NCBI GenBank assembly: GCA_964355855.1
Contig: CAYHFD010000003.1
Location: 1-59,552 of the forward strand
DNA length: 59,552 bases
Direction of reading: 5' to 3'
DNA from: XYD1-FULL-44-32 sp964355855
Lineage (GTDB): Bacteria > Patescibacteriota > Minisyncoccia > Phycocordibacterales > XYD1-FULL-46-19
Below, piece after piece: positions 8,376 to 16,939 of the stretch (its first letter is position 1; each line of letters starts with the position of its first letter). The notes beneath the pieces are model-generated. The model did no database searches, was not told where the DNA came from, and was given only the letters and a program-made list of their open reading frames with translations. Position numbers and translations under genes: made by a program.

Positions 8376-8837
8376 TTATGGACCGAAGCGATGAACAAAA
8401 TCACTAGTAACATTCGGTGCCGGACACTCCACAAAGCCATGTCTGGTCCAGAACTGTTTGGATCGCGGATCAGAAACTTGAGTTGCTCGCACTTCATTCA
8501 AGTTGTTTCGCTTTGCCCAATCTAGAAGATAGCCCAGCACTTTTCCGCCACAACCATGACTGCGTATACCCTCCGGACTGGTAAACATCTCTTGAATTAC
8601 CAAATCAGAGTCTGTCTGCCACTCTTTGAGCGAAAATACAACTGTCACTGCCGCCCACAACTCTAGGCGAAACGGGAAGATAACACGGTAGACAAACGCA
8701 CCGACATCTTCAAGCTCTGGTATAATGGACACCCTATATACCCTAAGTTGCTTGACCATCTCGTCAAACAGCCCCCTGTCCCACCCGCGAGACTCTGGCT
8801 TGTATGGTTTCCGTTGAACCAATTCTGTATCAGACAT
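8376..8837 (-). CDS. GNAT-family N-acetyltransferase
   Basis: A 153-residue protein with a GNAT fold in its second half: EMFTSPEGIRSHGCGGKVL matches the acetyl-CoA-binding loop region, then a helix, LLDWAKRNNLNEVRATQV, and SKQFWTRHGFVEC, the classic C-terminal GF(V) strand. GNAT enzymes move acetyl from acetyl-CoA to amines of small molecules or proteins; the acceptor is unknown. The leader AACCTTGAAAGGAGG is identical to those at 92 and 16795, and the promoter box lies at 8869-8907. A cassette-type gene. Confidence 0.75.
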   Translation of the reverse strand: MSDTELVQRKPYKPESRGWDRGLFDEMVKQLRVYRVSIIPELEDVGAFVYRVIFPFRLELWAAVTVVFSLKEWQTDSDLVIQEMFTSPEGIRSHGCGGKVLGYLLDWAKRNNLNEVRATQVSDPRSKQFWTRHGFVECPAPNVTSDFVHRFGP

Positions 8838-8868
8838 GTTTACCTCCTTTCAAGGTTGCTCTCCCCTA

Positions 8869-8907
8869 TTTCTAGCACAATGGTGTGAATTTGTTAACAG
8901 GGGCTCC
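8869..8907 (-). promoter_or_regulatory. Cassette promoter box, copy 2
   Basis: TTAACA (8892-8897), a 17-nt spacer and TAGAAA (8869-8874) on the minus strand, with GGAGCC upstream. Belongs to the GNAT gene. Confidence 0.7.
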
Positions 8908-8968
8908 ACTTAGCTTTTAATCTTCAAACTTTCCTACAATAAACCGGGTATTTATTCCAATTTAATTA

Positions 8969-9481
8969 CTACTCAATTGGTTTCAATTTAACATCTACCC
9001 CAATATGGTCTTCGGCTACAGAATCATTAAAAATTTCGGCGCAGCGTTTGATTATGAGAGGATTCGCTACTTGTCTTATGTTTACTCCGGCTTCAGTAAA
9101 ACGTTGTTTAGAAATATCGTTGTGGTCCGGATCGGAAGCGCCATAAATAATACTAGTAATTTCTGACTCAATAATTAATGACGTGCAATCCTTCGATTCA
9201 GGATTGGTTCTCTTGGTGCACGGGACTAGTGTTGAATATAAGACGATTCTGTCTGATATTTGAATATTTTCCTTTTGTGCAATTTCCAGAACAATATCTT
9301 CGGCGTGACGGACTCCATTGTCAGAACTTGGCGCAGAAACAATTATTTTACCATCTTTAACAAGACAAGCAGAAACAATGCCGCGCGGATCCTTGGACCG
9401 GGTGGCCGTTTCAAATAGATGTTCAAACACTTGCTCTTCGGTCATTCCAATATTATCCCAAAAAATCCCATGAAGTACCAT
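8969..9481 (-). CDS. CMP/dCMP deaminase-like zinc enzyme
   Basis: A 170-residue protein with the cytidine-deaminase-fold zinc motifs HAED (about residue 79) and PCTKRTNPESKDC, a PCxxC-type site with an enlarged loop. The family removes the amine from cytosine-type bases or nucleotides or, in RibD, from a riboflavin precursor. The enlarged loop between the cysteines resembles RibD-like or tRNA-editing deaminases less than dCMP deaminases, so the substrate is open. It starts 3 nt after the response regulator stop, so it is the last gene of the signalling operon. A second ATG at 9445 (MTEEQ) is also possible. Confidence 0.75.
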   Translation of the reverse strand: MVLHGIFWDNIGMTEEQVFEHLFETATRSKDPRGIVSACLVKDGKIIVSAPSSDNGVRHAEDIVLEIAQKENIQISDRIVLYSTLVPCTKRTNPESKDCTSLIIESEITSIIYGASDPDHNDISKQRFTEAGVNIRQVANPLIIKRCAEIFNDSVAEDHIGVDVKLKPIE

Positions 9482-9484
9482 TGG

Positions 9485-9943
9485 CTATTCTAAAGACAAA
9501 TTTATGTCCTTAATAATTTCATCGAGTCGATGATTACTTTTGACGTAGTATTTACTGACACCTAAATTGATATAAGATTTTATTGTTTTAGAACCTTCAG
9601 TATTTGAGATTACAAAAATAGGAATATTATTCCATCTCCCACCATTCGCTTTGAACTTTTTTACAAAATCAAGACCATTTTCCTTGCCCAATAGATTGTG
9701 GTCAAGCCAGATGGCATCGACTTGCTCCAAGTCCTCGAGATGATCCAAAGCCTGCCTTATATTACTGGCAGCAATTATACCCAGACCATTTGTTTCAAGT
9801 ATCACATCAAAAACCTGATCAACACTACGGGCATTAATGACATCATAACCACTTTTTTTGAGCTTATCATTGACGACTTTAAGCAGTGGTCGTTCATCTT
9901 CTATGACTAAGATTGTTTTCTTTTTTACTTGTTGTTTTTTCAT
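9485..9943 (-). CDS. Response regulator receiver protein (CheY-like)
   Basis: A 152-residue single receiver domain with no output domain. Visible sites: the acidic pair in ILVIEDERP, the phospho-acceptor Asp in DAIWLDHNLLG, the Ser of FVISNTEG and the Lys of YYVKSNH. The domain has about 20 extra residues between the second helix and the phosphorylated strand. It lies directly downstream of the histidine kinase and probably takes phosphate from it, acting by protein contact. Confidence 0.85.
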   Translation of the reverse strand: MKKQQVKKKTILVIEDERPLLKVVNDKLKKSGYDVINARSVDQVFDVILETNGLGIIAASNIRQALDHLEDLEQVDAIWLDHNLLGKENGLDFVKKFKANGGRWNNIPIFVISNTEGSKTIKSYINLGVSKYYVKSNHRLDEIIKDINLSLE

Positions 9944-9973
9944 ACAATTATAATCTGTTTATACTAACCTAAT

Positions 9974-11816
9974 CTATTTTTTGCTTACTCCCTTGATTGG
10001 TAATATAACATAAAAAGTTGTGCCAAAATTTTCTTCCGGTGATTCAAACCAAATCTTTCCCCCAGATTTTTCCACGACCGATTTTACAATATAGAGCCCT
10101 AGACCTGTTCCGTCGGTATCTTTATCCCTCACATTATCAGCGCGGAACAGCTTGGTAAATATTTTTTCATGCTGTTTTTTTGGAATGCCATATCCGGTAT
10201 CAGAAATTTTGATTTGGATATCTTTTTTAGTCGCCAGTGAAATAGACACTTTGATTTTTCCGCCTTCGGGGGTGTATTTCACTGAGTTTGATAAAATATT
10301 TTGTATGACCATACGTAATAGTTTTGGATCGGCTTGTATAAATGAGATGCCTTTCTTGCAGGAAAATAAAAATTTTATTTTTTTAATATCAATCTGTGGT
10401 TTTTGCTCATTTATAACACTTCGCGCTAGCTGGCAGATATCAGTTGATTCTGGTTCGATCACAAATGTTCCAAGTTCAAGATTAGAGACATCCAAAAGGG
10501 CATTTACGAGCTCAACCATTCGTTGATTACTGTGATATACCTCATCAAGATATTTCTTTTGTTTTTTATTCAATTCTCCAACATCTCCAGCTAAAAGCAT
10601 TTCCGCGTACCAGTTGACCGTAGACAGCGGGGTCCGAAGTTGGTGCGAAGCGAGTGAAACAAACTCGGTTTTAGCCTTATCAATTTCTTTTTCTTTAGTC
10701 ATGTCGCGGAGGATCGCCACGCCACCAACACTTTTTCCATTCAATAAGATGGGGGTAGCGGTAACGCTTATAAACTTTCCATCGGGTATCCGCGAATTCC
10801 TTATAAACAGTGGGACTTTGTCCAGAGTTTGACCTTTGGTAGCGCGAAAAAGTGGTATTTGGTTAGGAGGGAGCATTTTGAAAGTTACGGGATCAAATAC
10901 TCCATACTGCTCTTGTTTCGTATCAAGTATGTCTTGGTCCACCCCAATTCCTAAACTATCGGAAGCGTTTTTATTGGTGAAAATAAGTTTTCCCTTTTCA
11001 TCCACCACAATCAGTCCATCACCAATACTAGCCAGGATAGCCTCGTCTTTTGCCTTGGCATCAGCCAGCTCTTTGGTTCGTTCAAGAACTTTTTTTTCTA
11101 ACGTTTTGTGTGACATTTTTAGCTTCTCCGCTGTCTGTATCAACTTGCGCCGGACACTCTCTTTTTCCTCAGCCGTTACCACTAGTTTGCGTCTCACTAC
11201 TTCTTTTTCCTCGGCCGTCACTGCCAGCTTCGCCGCTGTTATTACTAGCCTGCGCCTGACACTTTCTTTTTCTTCGGCGGTCACTACCAACTTGCGCCTG
11301 ACACTCTCTTTTTCCTTAGCCGTCGCCGCCAGCTTCGCCGCTGTCACGGCCAGTTTCTTGGCTGTCGGGGCCAGTTTTTCAGCGGTNNNNNNNNNNNNNN
11401 NNNNNNNNNNNNNNNNNNNNNNNNNNNNNNNNNNNNNNNNNNNNNNNNNNNNNNNNNNNNNNNNNNNNNNNNNNNNNNNNNNNNNNGACGGCTAGTTTGG
11501 CTGCCGTCACCGCTAGTTTGCGTCTCACTATCTCTTTTTCCTTAGCCGTCGCCGCTAGTTTCTCCGCCGTTGTGGCCAGCTTCGTCGCTGTTATTAATAG
11601 CTTGCGTCTAACACTTTCTTTTTCTTTGGCCGTCGCCGCTAGCTTGCGTCTAACAATCTCCCTTTCTTTTGCTGTTACCGCCAGTTTTTCAGCGGTGACG
11701 GCTAGTTTGGCTGCCGTCACCGCTAGTTTGCGTCTCACTATCTCTTTTTCCCCAGCTAAAATTTTGAGGTTAAAAATTATTTCATCAGACACAGAAATAA
11801 TAGCTTTTTTGTCCAT
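9974..11816 (-). CDS. Soluble PAS histidine kinase with long heptad-repeat arm (spans assembly gap)
   Basis: The N-terminal arm is built of exact 7-residue units of two kinds, KLA(V/A)TA(A/E/K) and E(K/R)E(S/I/V)VRR, arranged in mixed order and predicted to form a long coiled coil. Then follow a PAS domain (DGLIVVDEKGKLIFTN), a HisKA box (SLASHQLRTPLSTVNW) and a HATPase domain with N box NILSNSVKYTPEGG, G1 DTGYGIP and G2 GTGLGLY. There are no membrane helices, so it is a cytoplasmic sensor. The 100 N at 11387-11486 fall inside the repeats. Deleting them leaves one open frame. It lies 8 nt after the 12217-11825 receiver gene. The ligand is unknown. Confidence 0.85.
11143..11759. repeat. 21-nt-phased coding repeats in the kinase arm
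   Basis: DNA repeats encoding the heptads. A stretch of at least 55 bp at 11487-11541 recurs at 11698-11752. The 17 bases ending at the gap (11370-11386) equal 11681-11697, and the bases after the gap continue exactly as after that second copy. The gap is therefore likely a collapse or scaffolding artefact within repeats. Confidence 0.85.
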
Positions 11817-11824
11817 ATAATATT

Positions 11825-12217
11825 TTATTTTTCCAAGATTTCCTCAATTTTCTCTATGATCGAGTGGAGTTTCCAATCTGATTTGATCAAATAATAGGTT
11901 GAATTATGTGTCACCATATCTGTCATAAATCGTTCATTATTTGCGCTTAGATTTGTTAGGATAATAATCGGGACTTTCTCTCCCCAGGTGTCTCCGCGAA
12001 TCTCTTTAAAGGCAGCCATACCGTCCATCTCTGGCATAATTAGGTCAAGCAAAATAAGCTCAGGGTGTTCTTTCAGAGCTATTTCTACCCCTTCCTTGCC
12101 ATTTTTTGCTGACAGTGGTATAAAATTTTTTAGTTCAAGGATATCCACTATCGCCTCACGAAGACTTCTTTCATCTTCTATTATGAGTATTTTTTTGGCA
12201 CTTTCATTTGGATTCAT
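11825..12217 (-). CDS. Response regulator receiver protein (CheY-like)
   Basis: A 130-residue receiver domain alone. ILIIEDERS holds the acidic pair, LILLDLIMPEMDG the phospho-acceptor Asp, IIILTN the Thr and YYLIKSDW the Lys. First gene of the receiver-kinase-receiver-deaminase operon on the minus strand. Having a receiver on each side of one kinase suggests a branched output or a phosphate sink. Confidence 0.88.
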   Translation of the reverse strand: MNPNESAKKILIIEDERSLREAIVDILELKNFIPLSAKNGKEGVEIALKEHPELILLDLIMPEMDGMAAFKEIRGDTWGEKVPIIILTNLSANNERFMTDMVTHNSTYYLIKSDWKLHSIIEKIEEILEK

Positions 12218-12462
12218 ATCAGGTGGGAAAGGTTAAACAACAATGATTGTATAGTGTTTATGCCGTCTGGGGTTCCCATTCATTACAAGGGTGTTAAAAT
12301 TGGTTGCCGGACCAACTTTATCCTAACTGGCTCTGTCGGTAAGACTAATGAGCGACTCTCACTTACACTTTTTGTCTCACTTGTCTATAATATTGTTTCA
12401 GAATAAAATTTAAACTTTTAAAAATATATTTTGCCAGAAAGGCAACCTCATATATATAAAAA

Positions 12463-13707
12463 TTATTTTTTAGGAACATAGATTTGTAATGAATACCGAT
12501 TTTTATCAGAACCAATTAAAACTAGAGACATGGCGCGAATTGCTTTTATATCAATCTTTGTTGAACATCTATCAAATACCAATTCCATGTTACCCCCGGG
12601 TTGAAGTACTGGTTTATTTTTATCAAATCTCCTCCACTCATCAACATTAATAGTCCGCCCCAAGCTGGACAAAAGGCACATTGGATAATTACTTATTTCT
12701 TTATCGATGGGAGTAAACACGACATCGGGCCAAATATTATAAGAAACAATTGTCGGATTTGTTAAACGTACAAGTACAGTATTTGTCTGCTCATTTATTT
12801 TAAATTCGCTCATGCCATCAACGCACGCATCTGTTATTTCATCACACAAAAGTGATGTTGGGGGTATATTATTAGAAACAACTTGCTTATTAGTTGATAA
12901 CTTACATTTATTTATTTCCTCAGTTGAGCCTGCGCAAAAACAGGTTAGTGATAATTTAGATGTATTTGAACATAGAGGAATAGCTTCTCTTATAATACGA
13001 TTGTATTTTTCTTCGTATAATTTAATCTCCTCATTATTACCTCGCGGATATCCTTCAATAGAAATATATATTATTTTAAAAGATTTTGTATCGTAATAAA
13101 TTATCGGGTTGATGGCATTTATAGCTGCACGCGAATCATCCTTCGACAGATTTCCGATAGTGAGACATCCCGCCTGACGGAGATAAACTGACGATCCATT
13201 AATACTATCAAGACTCACATCGCTCGAAGGACAGCTATTGTAATCTAAATCATTCTCATCTAAGACTGCCTGGGCATCAGATAGAAACATTCCTAAATAA
13301 ATATCCTTCCGAGAAACAAGTTCACTCAATTCAATATTGACTGCTTCGGCTATTCCTTGTACAAAATAGTTTTTCCATATAAAAGAAAGGCCCACCGCAT
13401 ATATGATAATAAGAATAGAGGCGATTGATATTTTAATGTAAGTCCTAACACTTCGAAGATAAAGGATTTTAAATATTACAAAAGCCAGAAAAAATTTCGC
13501 CACGAGCTGCAACCCCGTGCTTAACCAGTCGCCAAACATTACCAAAAAAAGCGATATGGGATGGGTAACGGGAAAAATAGAAAAACCATACGAACAGCCC
13601 TCCCAACACGACGATAAAATATAAGGAGTAAATAAAAAAATAAAAATAAAAATACCAATGAAGATCAATATTTTATTGCGAATTTGGGCGTTTCGTATTA
13701 AATCCAT
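12463..13707 (-). CDS. Large membrane-anchored exported protein, unknown function
   Basis: A 414-residue protein with three N-terminal membrane helices (about residues 13-31, 47-75 and 90-112), then a roughly 290-residue extracytoplasmic region rich in Cys (at least eight, including TCFCAG and LLCDEITDACVDG) and Asn. No known domain is recognised; the even spread of cysteines suggests disulfides. The -10 TAAAAT lies exactly 6 nt before the ATG, implying a leaderless message. The gene stands alone between the signalling operon and the cassette zone. Confidence 0.65.
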   Translation of the reverse strand: MDLIRNAQIRNKILIFIGIFIFIFLFTPYILSSCWEGCSYGFSIFPVTHPISLFLVMFGDWLSTGLQLVAKFFLAFVIFKILYLRSVRTYIKISIASILIIIYAVGLSFIWKNYFVQGIAEAVNIELSELVSRKDIYLGMFLSDAQAVLDENDLDYNSCPSSDVSLDSINGSSVYLRQAGCLTIGNLSKDDSRAAINAINPIIYYDTKSFKIIYISIEGYPRGNNEEIKLYEEKYNRIIREAIPLCSNTSKLSLTCFCAGSTEEINKCKLSTNKQVVSNNIPPTSLLCDEITDACVDGMSEFKINEQTNTVLVRLTNPTIVSYNIWPDVVFTPIDKEISNYPMCLLSSLGRTINVDEWRRFDKNKPVLQPGGNMELVFDRCSTKIDIKAIRAMSLVLIGSDKNRYSLQIYVPKK

Positions 13708-13851
13708 ATGGCTATTTTAACATAATTATGTGTTATAAAAAAATCAGAAAAGAAGAAAAAGAAGTGGAAAAAGGAAAAAAAGGGGTCAGCCATACTCCCC
13801 CGCCTACAAGAAGTGATTTATCTTGAGCTAGTCGAAAGAGGAAGTTGGGGT

Positions 13852-13890
13852 AAAAGAAAACCGCCCTCCAACGGTTTTCGTTGGGGGCGG
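13852..13890 (-). terminator. Cassette-type terminator after the 14219-13896 gene
   Basis: An 11-bp GC stem (13862-13872 with 13880-13890) close to the stop codon. The minus strand continues GGTTTTCTTTTACCCC, shared with the terminators at 16256 and 17570. Confidence 0.85.
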
Positions 13891-13895
13891 GCTGA

Positions 13896-14219
13896 TTAAG
13901 AATGACGTTCGACTGCGCCCTCATTTTCAAACCAACCATGTTCATCCACACAGCCGATGAGACATACACATAGTTCTACATCATCGGAAGTCAGAAACAC
14001 GGTGTCGATTTCTTTCAGGGCAGACGGATGTCCGATCGGAAGCACCTGCTCAACCAAAGCATCCCACCCCTGGCCATGGTACAAGCTAAAGCATACTACC
14101 TCACCAACATCTACTTCACCTACTCCTGGACGCCCGAGGTCTCTTGGTTCTACAACCTTAGAAAATCTAAGGTCACAACAATCAATGATGATGAGCAGCA
14201 GTTTTTTTGTAACTTTCAC
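13896..14219 (-). CDS. Cassette-type small protein of unknown function
   Basis: A 107-residue protein starting with GTG, 7 nt after GGAGAGGAGGT. The N-terminus VTKKLLLIIIDCCDLRFSK looks like the first strand of an alpha/beta fold. The middle is acidic (EVDVGEVVCF), and LTSDDVELCVCLIGC near the end suggests another strand. It is not recognised. GC content and flanking signals match the other cassette genes, and it is followed by a typical cassette terminator. Confidence 0.55.
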   Translation of the reverse strand: MKVTKKLLLIIIDCCDLRFSKVVEPRDLGRPGVGEVDVGEVVCFSLYHGQGWDALVEQVLPIGHPSALKEIDTVFLTSDDVELCVCLIGCVDEHGWFENEGAVERHS

Positions 14220-14251
14220 AGCGAACCTCCTCTCCGGTTGTTTCTAACCCA

Positions 14252-14290
14252 TTCCTACCACACTTCTGTAAATTTGTTAACAATGGCTCC
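14252..14290 (-). promoter_or_regulatory. Cassette promoter box, copy 3
   Basis: TTAACA (14275-14280), a 17-nt spacer and TAGGAA (14252-14257) on the minus strand, with GGAGCC upstream. Serves the GTG-start gene at 14219. Confidence 0.7.
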
Positions 14291-14316
14291 GTCACCCGCA
14301 GGAAGTGAGAACTCAT

Positions 14317-14964
14317 TTACTTCTTCATTAAGATAAAGAAATGAGAATGCTTCTTTTTTAGTTTTGGAAAATAATTTGTTATTTGTTGTATTTTGATAAG
14401 AGAAAAATCTTTAATCAGCTCTAGGGCTTTTTCATAATCTACATAGGTATGAGGTACGTTCATTTCGGGACCTTCGGTCTTTATTAAAGTAAAATCATCT
14501 ATTCTGTTTTCTTTATACTTTTCCCAGGAGTCTGTTTCTTTTGAGGTAAGGGTTATAAATGCTTCGCCCCCTGGTTTCAGTACTTTGTGGACATTTTTTA
14601 ATGTTTTTTCCAAACCATTAAGATCAGCATGATGAACGGTATACATAGAAAGTACAGCGTCAAAAGACTCTTCTTCGTAGGGAAGATCTAACATATCTCC
14701 AACTTGGATATCAATTGGCAGTTCTAAATCTCTTACTTTTTCTTTAAATGTATCAACACCGTCCTGTGCCAAATCAAAGGCGCTCACATCAAAACCTTGA
14801 TTTGCTAAAAAAATTGAGTGCCTACCGGTGCCACATCCAAGATCTAAAACAGTATTAACTTTCTGTTCTTTCCATCTTTTTATAACGAGAATCACTTGTT
14901 CATCAGGTGTTTCCCAGTATGGGTTACTCACTTTATTCCAAATCCAGGGTTTTGATTCGATCAT
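14317..14964 (-). CDS. Class I SAM-dependent methyltransferase
   Basis: A 215-residue Rossmann-fold methyltransferase. Motif I is VLDLGCGTGRHS (about residue 40), followed by the acidic residue of VSAFDLA, VGDMLDLPY as motif II/III and LKPGGEAFITL as motif IV. The overall shape is like TehB or UbiE-type small-molecule methyltransferases; the substrate is unknown. Its promoter lies in the short gap after the terminator at 14993-15020 (TATAAG close to the ATG), so it is transcribed apart from the hydrolase gene. Confidence 0.85.
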   Translation of the reverse strand: MIESKPWIWNKVSNPYWETPDEQVILVIKRWKEQKVNTVLDLGCGTGRHSIFLANQGFDVSAFDLAQDGVDTFKEKVRDLELPIDIQVGDMLDLPYEEESFDAVLSMYTVHHADLNGLEKTLKNVHKVLKPGGEAFITLTSKETDSWEKYKENRIDDFTLIKTEGPEMNVPHTYVDYEKALELIKDFSLIKIQQITNYFPKLKKKHSHFFILMKK

Positions 14965-14992
14965 GTGACTTATAGTATCTCATTGTAGTTAT

Positions 14993-15020
14993 AAAAAGTC
15001 TCGAGCTCCGCGGGCTCGAG
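14993..15020 (-). terminator. Terminator of the Nudix-hydrolase operon
   Basis: A 7-bp stem CTCGAGC/GCTCGAG (15000-15006 with 15014-15020) followed on the minus strand by T5. Confidence 0.8.
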
Positions 15021-15051
15021 GAAGTGAGGAAGTTGGGTTATACTAAAAAAA

Positions 15052-15645
15052 TTATGACTTGATATTTCCCACCAATTTAGGGAAATCGTTCTGTAGGAAG
15101 TGACCTTTGTCTTCAAAAGAAACAAGGGTGGCATCAGGCAAATTCCTTTTATATTTATGCACATCAGCATATGGAACCGAGGTGTCATCTTGGCTGTGAT
15201 ATAAATATATCTCGCCTGCTTGCTTCCTCAGCCCCTCCAGACTTTCGGTCAAAGCAAAGTCAGCCAGTGATTCATCGCAATCAACATCGTCATAAGGAGC
15301 GACCACCAAGTGAACAGATTTTATTTTCTTCGGGAAATCATTTTCCGATAGATATTTAGTTAAAAATATCCCACCGAGCGAATGCCCTACCAGAATCACT
15401 TCATCACGCAAAAGTGGAAACAATTTTTCAAACCAAATCTTCCACTCTTCGTAGCGAGCATTTTTGGCATTTGGCATTTTAGGGTATATCACTTCAAACT
15501 CAGGCAAGGCTTCACCGAGATTATCCTTCCAGTCCTTTCGATTGAGCTTTTCTAGGGTTATCTCGCAGGAATTTAGATACTCCATATACTCCTCGTAGGT
15601 TTCGAAGGTGGTACCACCGTGAATTAATACAATTTGTGATTTCAT
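15052..15645 (-). CDS. Alpha/beta hydrolase (RBBP9/YdeN-like)
   Basis: A 197-residue serine hydrolase. LIHGG forms the oxyanion loop near the N-terminus, VGHSLGG carries the nucleophile (about residue 111), and SQDDTSVPY and KGHF hold the acid and the histidine. Small size and spacing match the RBBP9/YdeN type. The substrate is unknown. It begins 2 nt after the Nudix stop codon, so both are made from one message. Confidence 0.82.
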   Translation of the reverse strand: MKSQIVLIHGGTTFETYEEYMEYLNSCEITLEKLNRKDWKDNLGEALPEFEVIYPKMPNAKNARYEEWKIWFEKLFPLLRDEVILVGHSLGGIFLTKYLSENDFPKKIKSVHLVVAPYDDVDCDESLADFALTESLEGLRKQAGEIYLYHSQDDTSVPYADVHKYKRNLPDATLVSFEDKGHFLQNDFPKLVGNIKS

Positions 15646-15647
15646 AA

Positions 15648-16181
15648 TTAAATTTTAGCTAAAAGATCTAGTAACTCTGGCTCCACTATTCCTGGCACAA
15701 AGTGTGATTTTTCTTCCTCGGTCAAGTTCTGCAACCTTCCAAGTGGCCAAACTTCAAAACCTTGGGATTTACCCTCCTCTATCTTAAGGTCAGCCAAGTT
15801 TCCATTGTAGATATATACAAATTGCTTTTTGAAAGTATTGTTTATTTTACCACTAACAAGGTCATCTGATTTAAGTCTGATTTTTCTTAAAAACTTTAAA
15901 TCCTCCATTTTAGCCTTAATACCAGTCTCCTCCTCCATCTCCTTCAAAGCCGTGTCTTCATAGTTCATACCCAAATCGACATGGCCACCCACAGTCGCAT
16001 CCAGCATGTCTGGAAAGGTATCTTTGTCTTTAGCTCTAAGCTGAAGAATTAGCTCCTTATTGGGCGTCAAAAACCAGACATGAGTTTCGCGGTGCAGGAG
16101 CCCCTCTTTGTGTATTTTTCCCCTTGCCTCCTCCCCGATTATTTCGTCGTTTTCATCGACAATGTTTAGTTTTTCTTCCAT
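15648..16181 (-). CDS. Nudix hydrolase (IPP-isomerase/YfcD-like subgroup)
   Basis: A 177-residue protein with the Nudix box GGHVDLGMNYEDTALKEM followed by EEETGI, which binds Mg2+ and cleaves nucleoside-diphosphate-linked compounds. The N-terminal LNIVDENDEIIGEEARG and HRETHVWF resemble the YfcD/IDI-like subgroup, so a prenyl or nucleotide diphosphate is possible. The -10 TAGAGT lies exactly 6 nt before the ATG (leaderless). A cassette box is present further upstream (16228-16245) but not at promoter distance. Confidence 0.85.
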   Translation of the reverse strand: MEEKLNIVDENDEIIGEEARGKIHKEGLLHRETHVWFLTPNKELILQLRAKDKDTFPDMLDATVGGHVDLGMNYEDTALKEMEEETGIKAKMEDLKFLRKIRLKSDDLVSGKINNTFKKQFVYIYNGNLADLKIEEGKSQGFEVWPLGRLQNLTEEEKSHFVPGIVEPELLDLLAKI

Positions 16182-16227
16182 ACCAAAACTCTAGCAGTTT
16201 AGAGCCAAAAAGTCATTCGTGTAAATT

Positions 16228-16245
16228 TGTTAACACGCGGCTCCC
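16228..16245 (-). promoter_or_regulatory. Cassette box, partial copy 4
   Basis: It keeps the GGGAGCC and GTGTTAACAAATTTACA core, but the sequence diverges where the -10 would be. The nearby Nudix gene uses a different -10, so this copy may be a remnant, or the box may have a role besides promoter. Confidence 0.5.
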
Positions 16246-16255
16246 CCGGGCGGGG

Positions 16256-16297
16256 GTAAAAGAAAACCGCCCTCCCACGGTCTTCCGTTGGGGGCGG
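16256..16297 (-). terminator. Cassette-type terminator after the 16795-16313 gene
   Basis: A long GC stem (16267-16280 with 16285-16297, one internal mismatch) with GTTTTCTTTTACCCC on the minus strand. It abuts the next cassette box directly. Confidence 0.85.
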
Positions 16298-16312
16298 ACG
16301 AAAGAAACAACC

Positions 16313-16795
16313 CTAACAGGAAGAGACCGCCTCGTGGATTTTACTTGCCAATTCGTGATAATAACCCACAAACTCTTCCAAGGTGATAGCAAAACATGGA
16401 AAGTAGATGAAGATCGTACCATCTTGTTGGAGCATGGCGTTCAATCCTACCTCCCGCTCAACCGCGGTCCGAAAATCTGTGCGGTACAGAAGAGCTCGGC
16501 CGGTCGCAGTCATAGCGTGGCCATATTCAACGCAAGTCCCACTATCGGCATCTGCTCCATCGGCACACCCGACATATAAATTATCGGAATTCTCGGACGC
16601 CGCGCGACAATCTCTCACTATCCCCTTTACGTCAAACGTAAAATCGGTGGGATTTTGAAACTTAAGGGCCTCACGCTGGGGCACAATGACATTGTGCCCC
16701 AAACGTAGCAAGTGTTCCTCCAAGTGCATGATATGCTGACGTTCCCCGGCATTAAACAGGCCCCCTGCCAAATATAAATTCAACATTCGTCTCAC
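16313..16795 (-). CDS. Nucleoside 2-deoxyribosyltransferase-like protein
   Basis: A 160-residue protein. LYLAGGLFNAGERQ at the N-terminus, VIVPQREA, and GADADSGTCVEYGHA near residue 85 are the strands and the D-x-GT-x-E-x-G site of the nucleoside 2-deoxyribosyltransferase fold, which swaps bases on deoxyribose or hydrolyses nucleotides. It may serve nucleobase salvage or clearing of odd nucleotides. The leader AACCTTGAAAGGAGG is identical to those of two other cassette genes, and it has a box and terminator of the cassette type. Confidence 0.75.
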   Translation of the reverse strand: MRRMLNLYLAGGLFNAGERQHIMHLEEHLLRLGHNVIVPQREALKFQNPTDFTFDVKGIVRDCRAASENSDNLYVGCADGADADSGTCVEYGHAMTATGRALLYRTDFRTAVEREVGLNAMLQQDGTIFIYFPCFAITLEEFVGYYHELASKIHEAVSSC

Positions 16796-16821
16796 CTCCT
16801 TTCAAGGTTTTGTCTAACTAA

Positions 16822-16862
16822 CCTCTACCACACCTCTGTAAATTTGTTAACACGAGGCTCCC
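16822..16862 (-). promoter_or_regulatory. Cassette promoter box, copy 5
   Basis: TTAACA (16845-16850), 17 nt and TAGAGG (16822-16827), preceded on the minus strand by GGGAGCC. Upstream lies the TTCTCACTTCCC motif also seen near 14301 and 17540. Confidence 0.7.
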
Positions 16863-16939
16863 CCACCTACGGGAAGTGAGAATTTTGACTCAAAAGAACC
16901 TCTTCCATAAACCTTCGAAAATCATGTTAAAATGACTTT

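Noticed and set aside
11143..11759. Tandem repeats resembling a CRISPR array
   Set aside because: The repeats are 21-nt phased, have no unique spacers, and encode a continuous heptad coiled coil in the kinase frame.
13733..13969. Short protein-coding frames around the 13.8-kb terminator
   Set aside because: They run antisense or through the terminator hairpin and have no family features or start signals.
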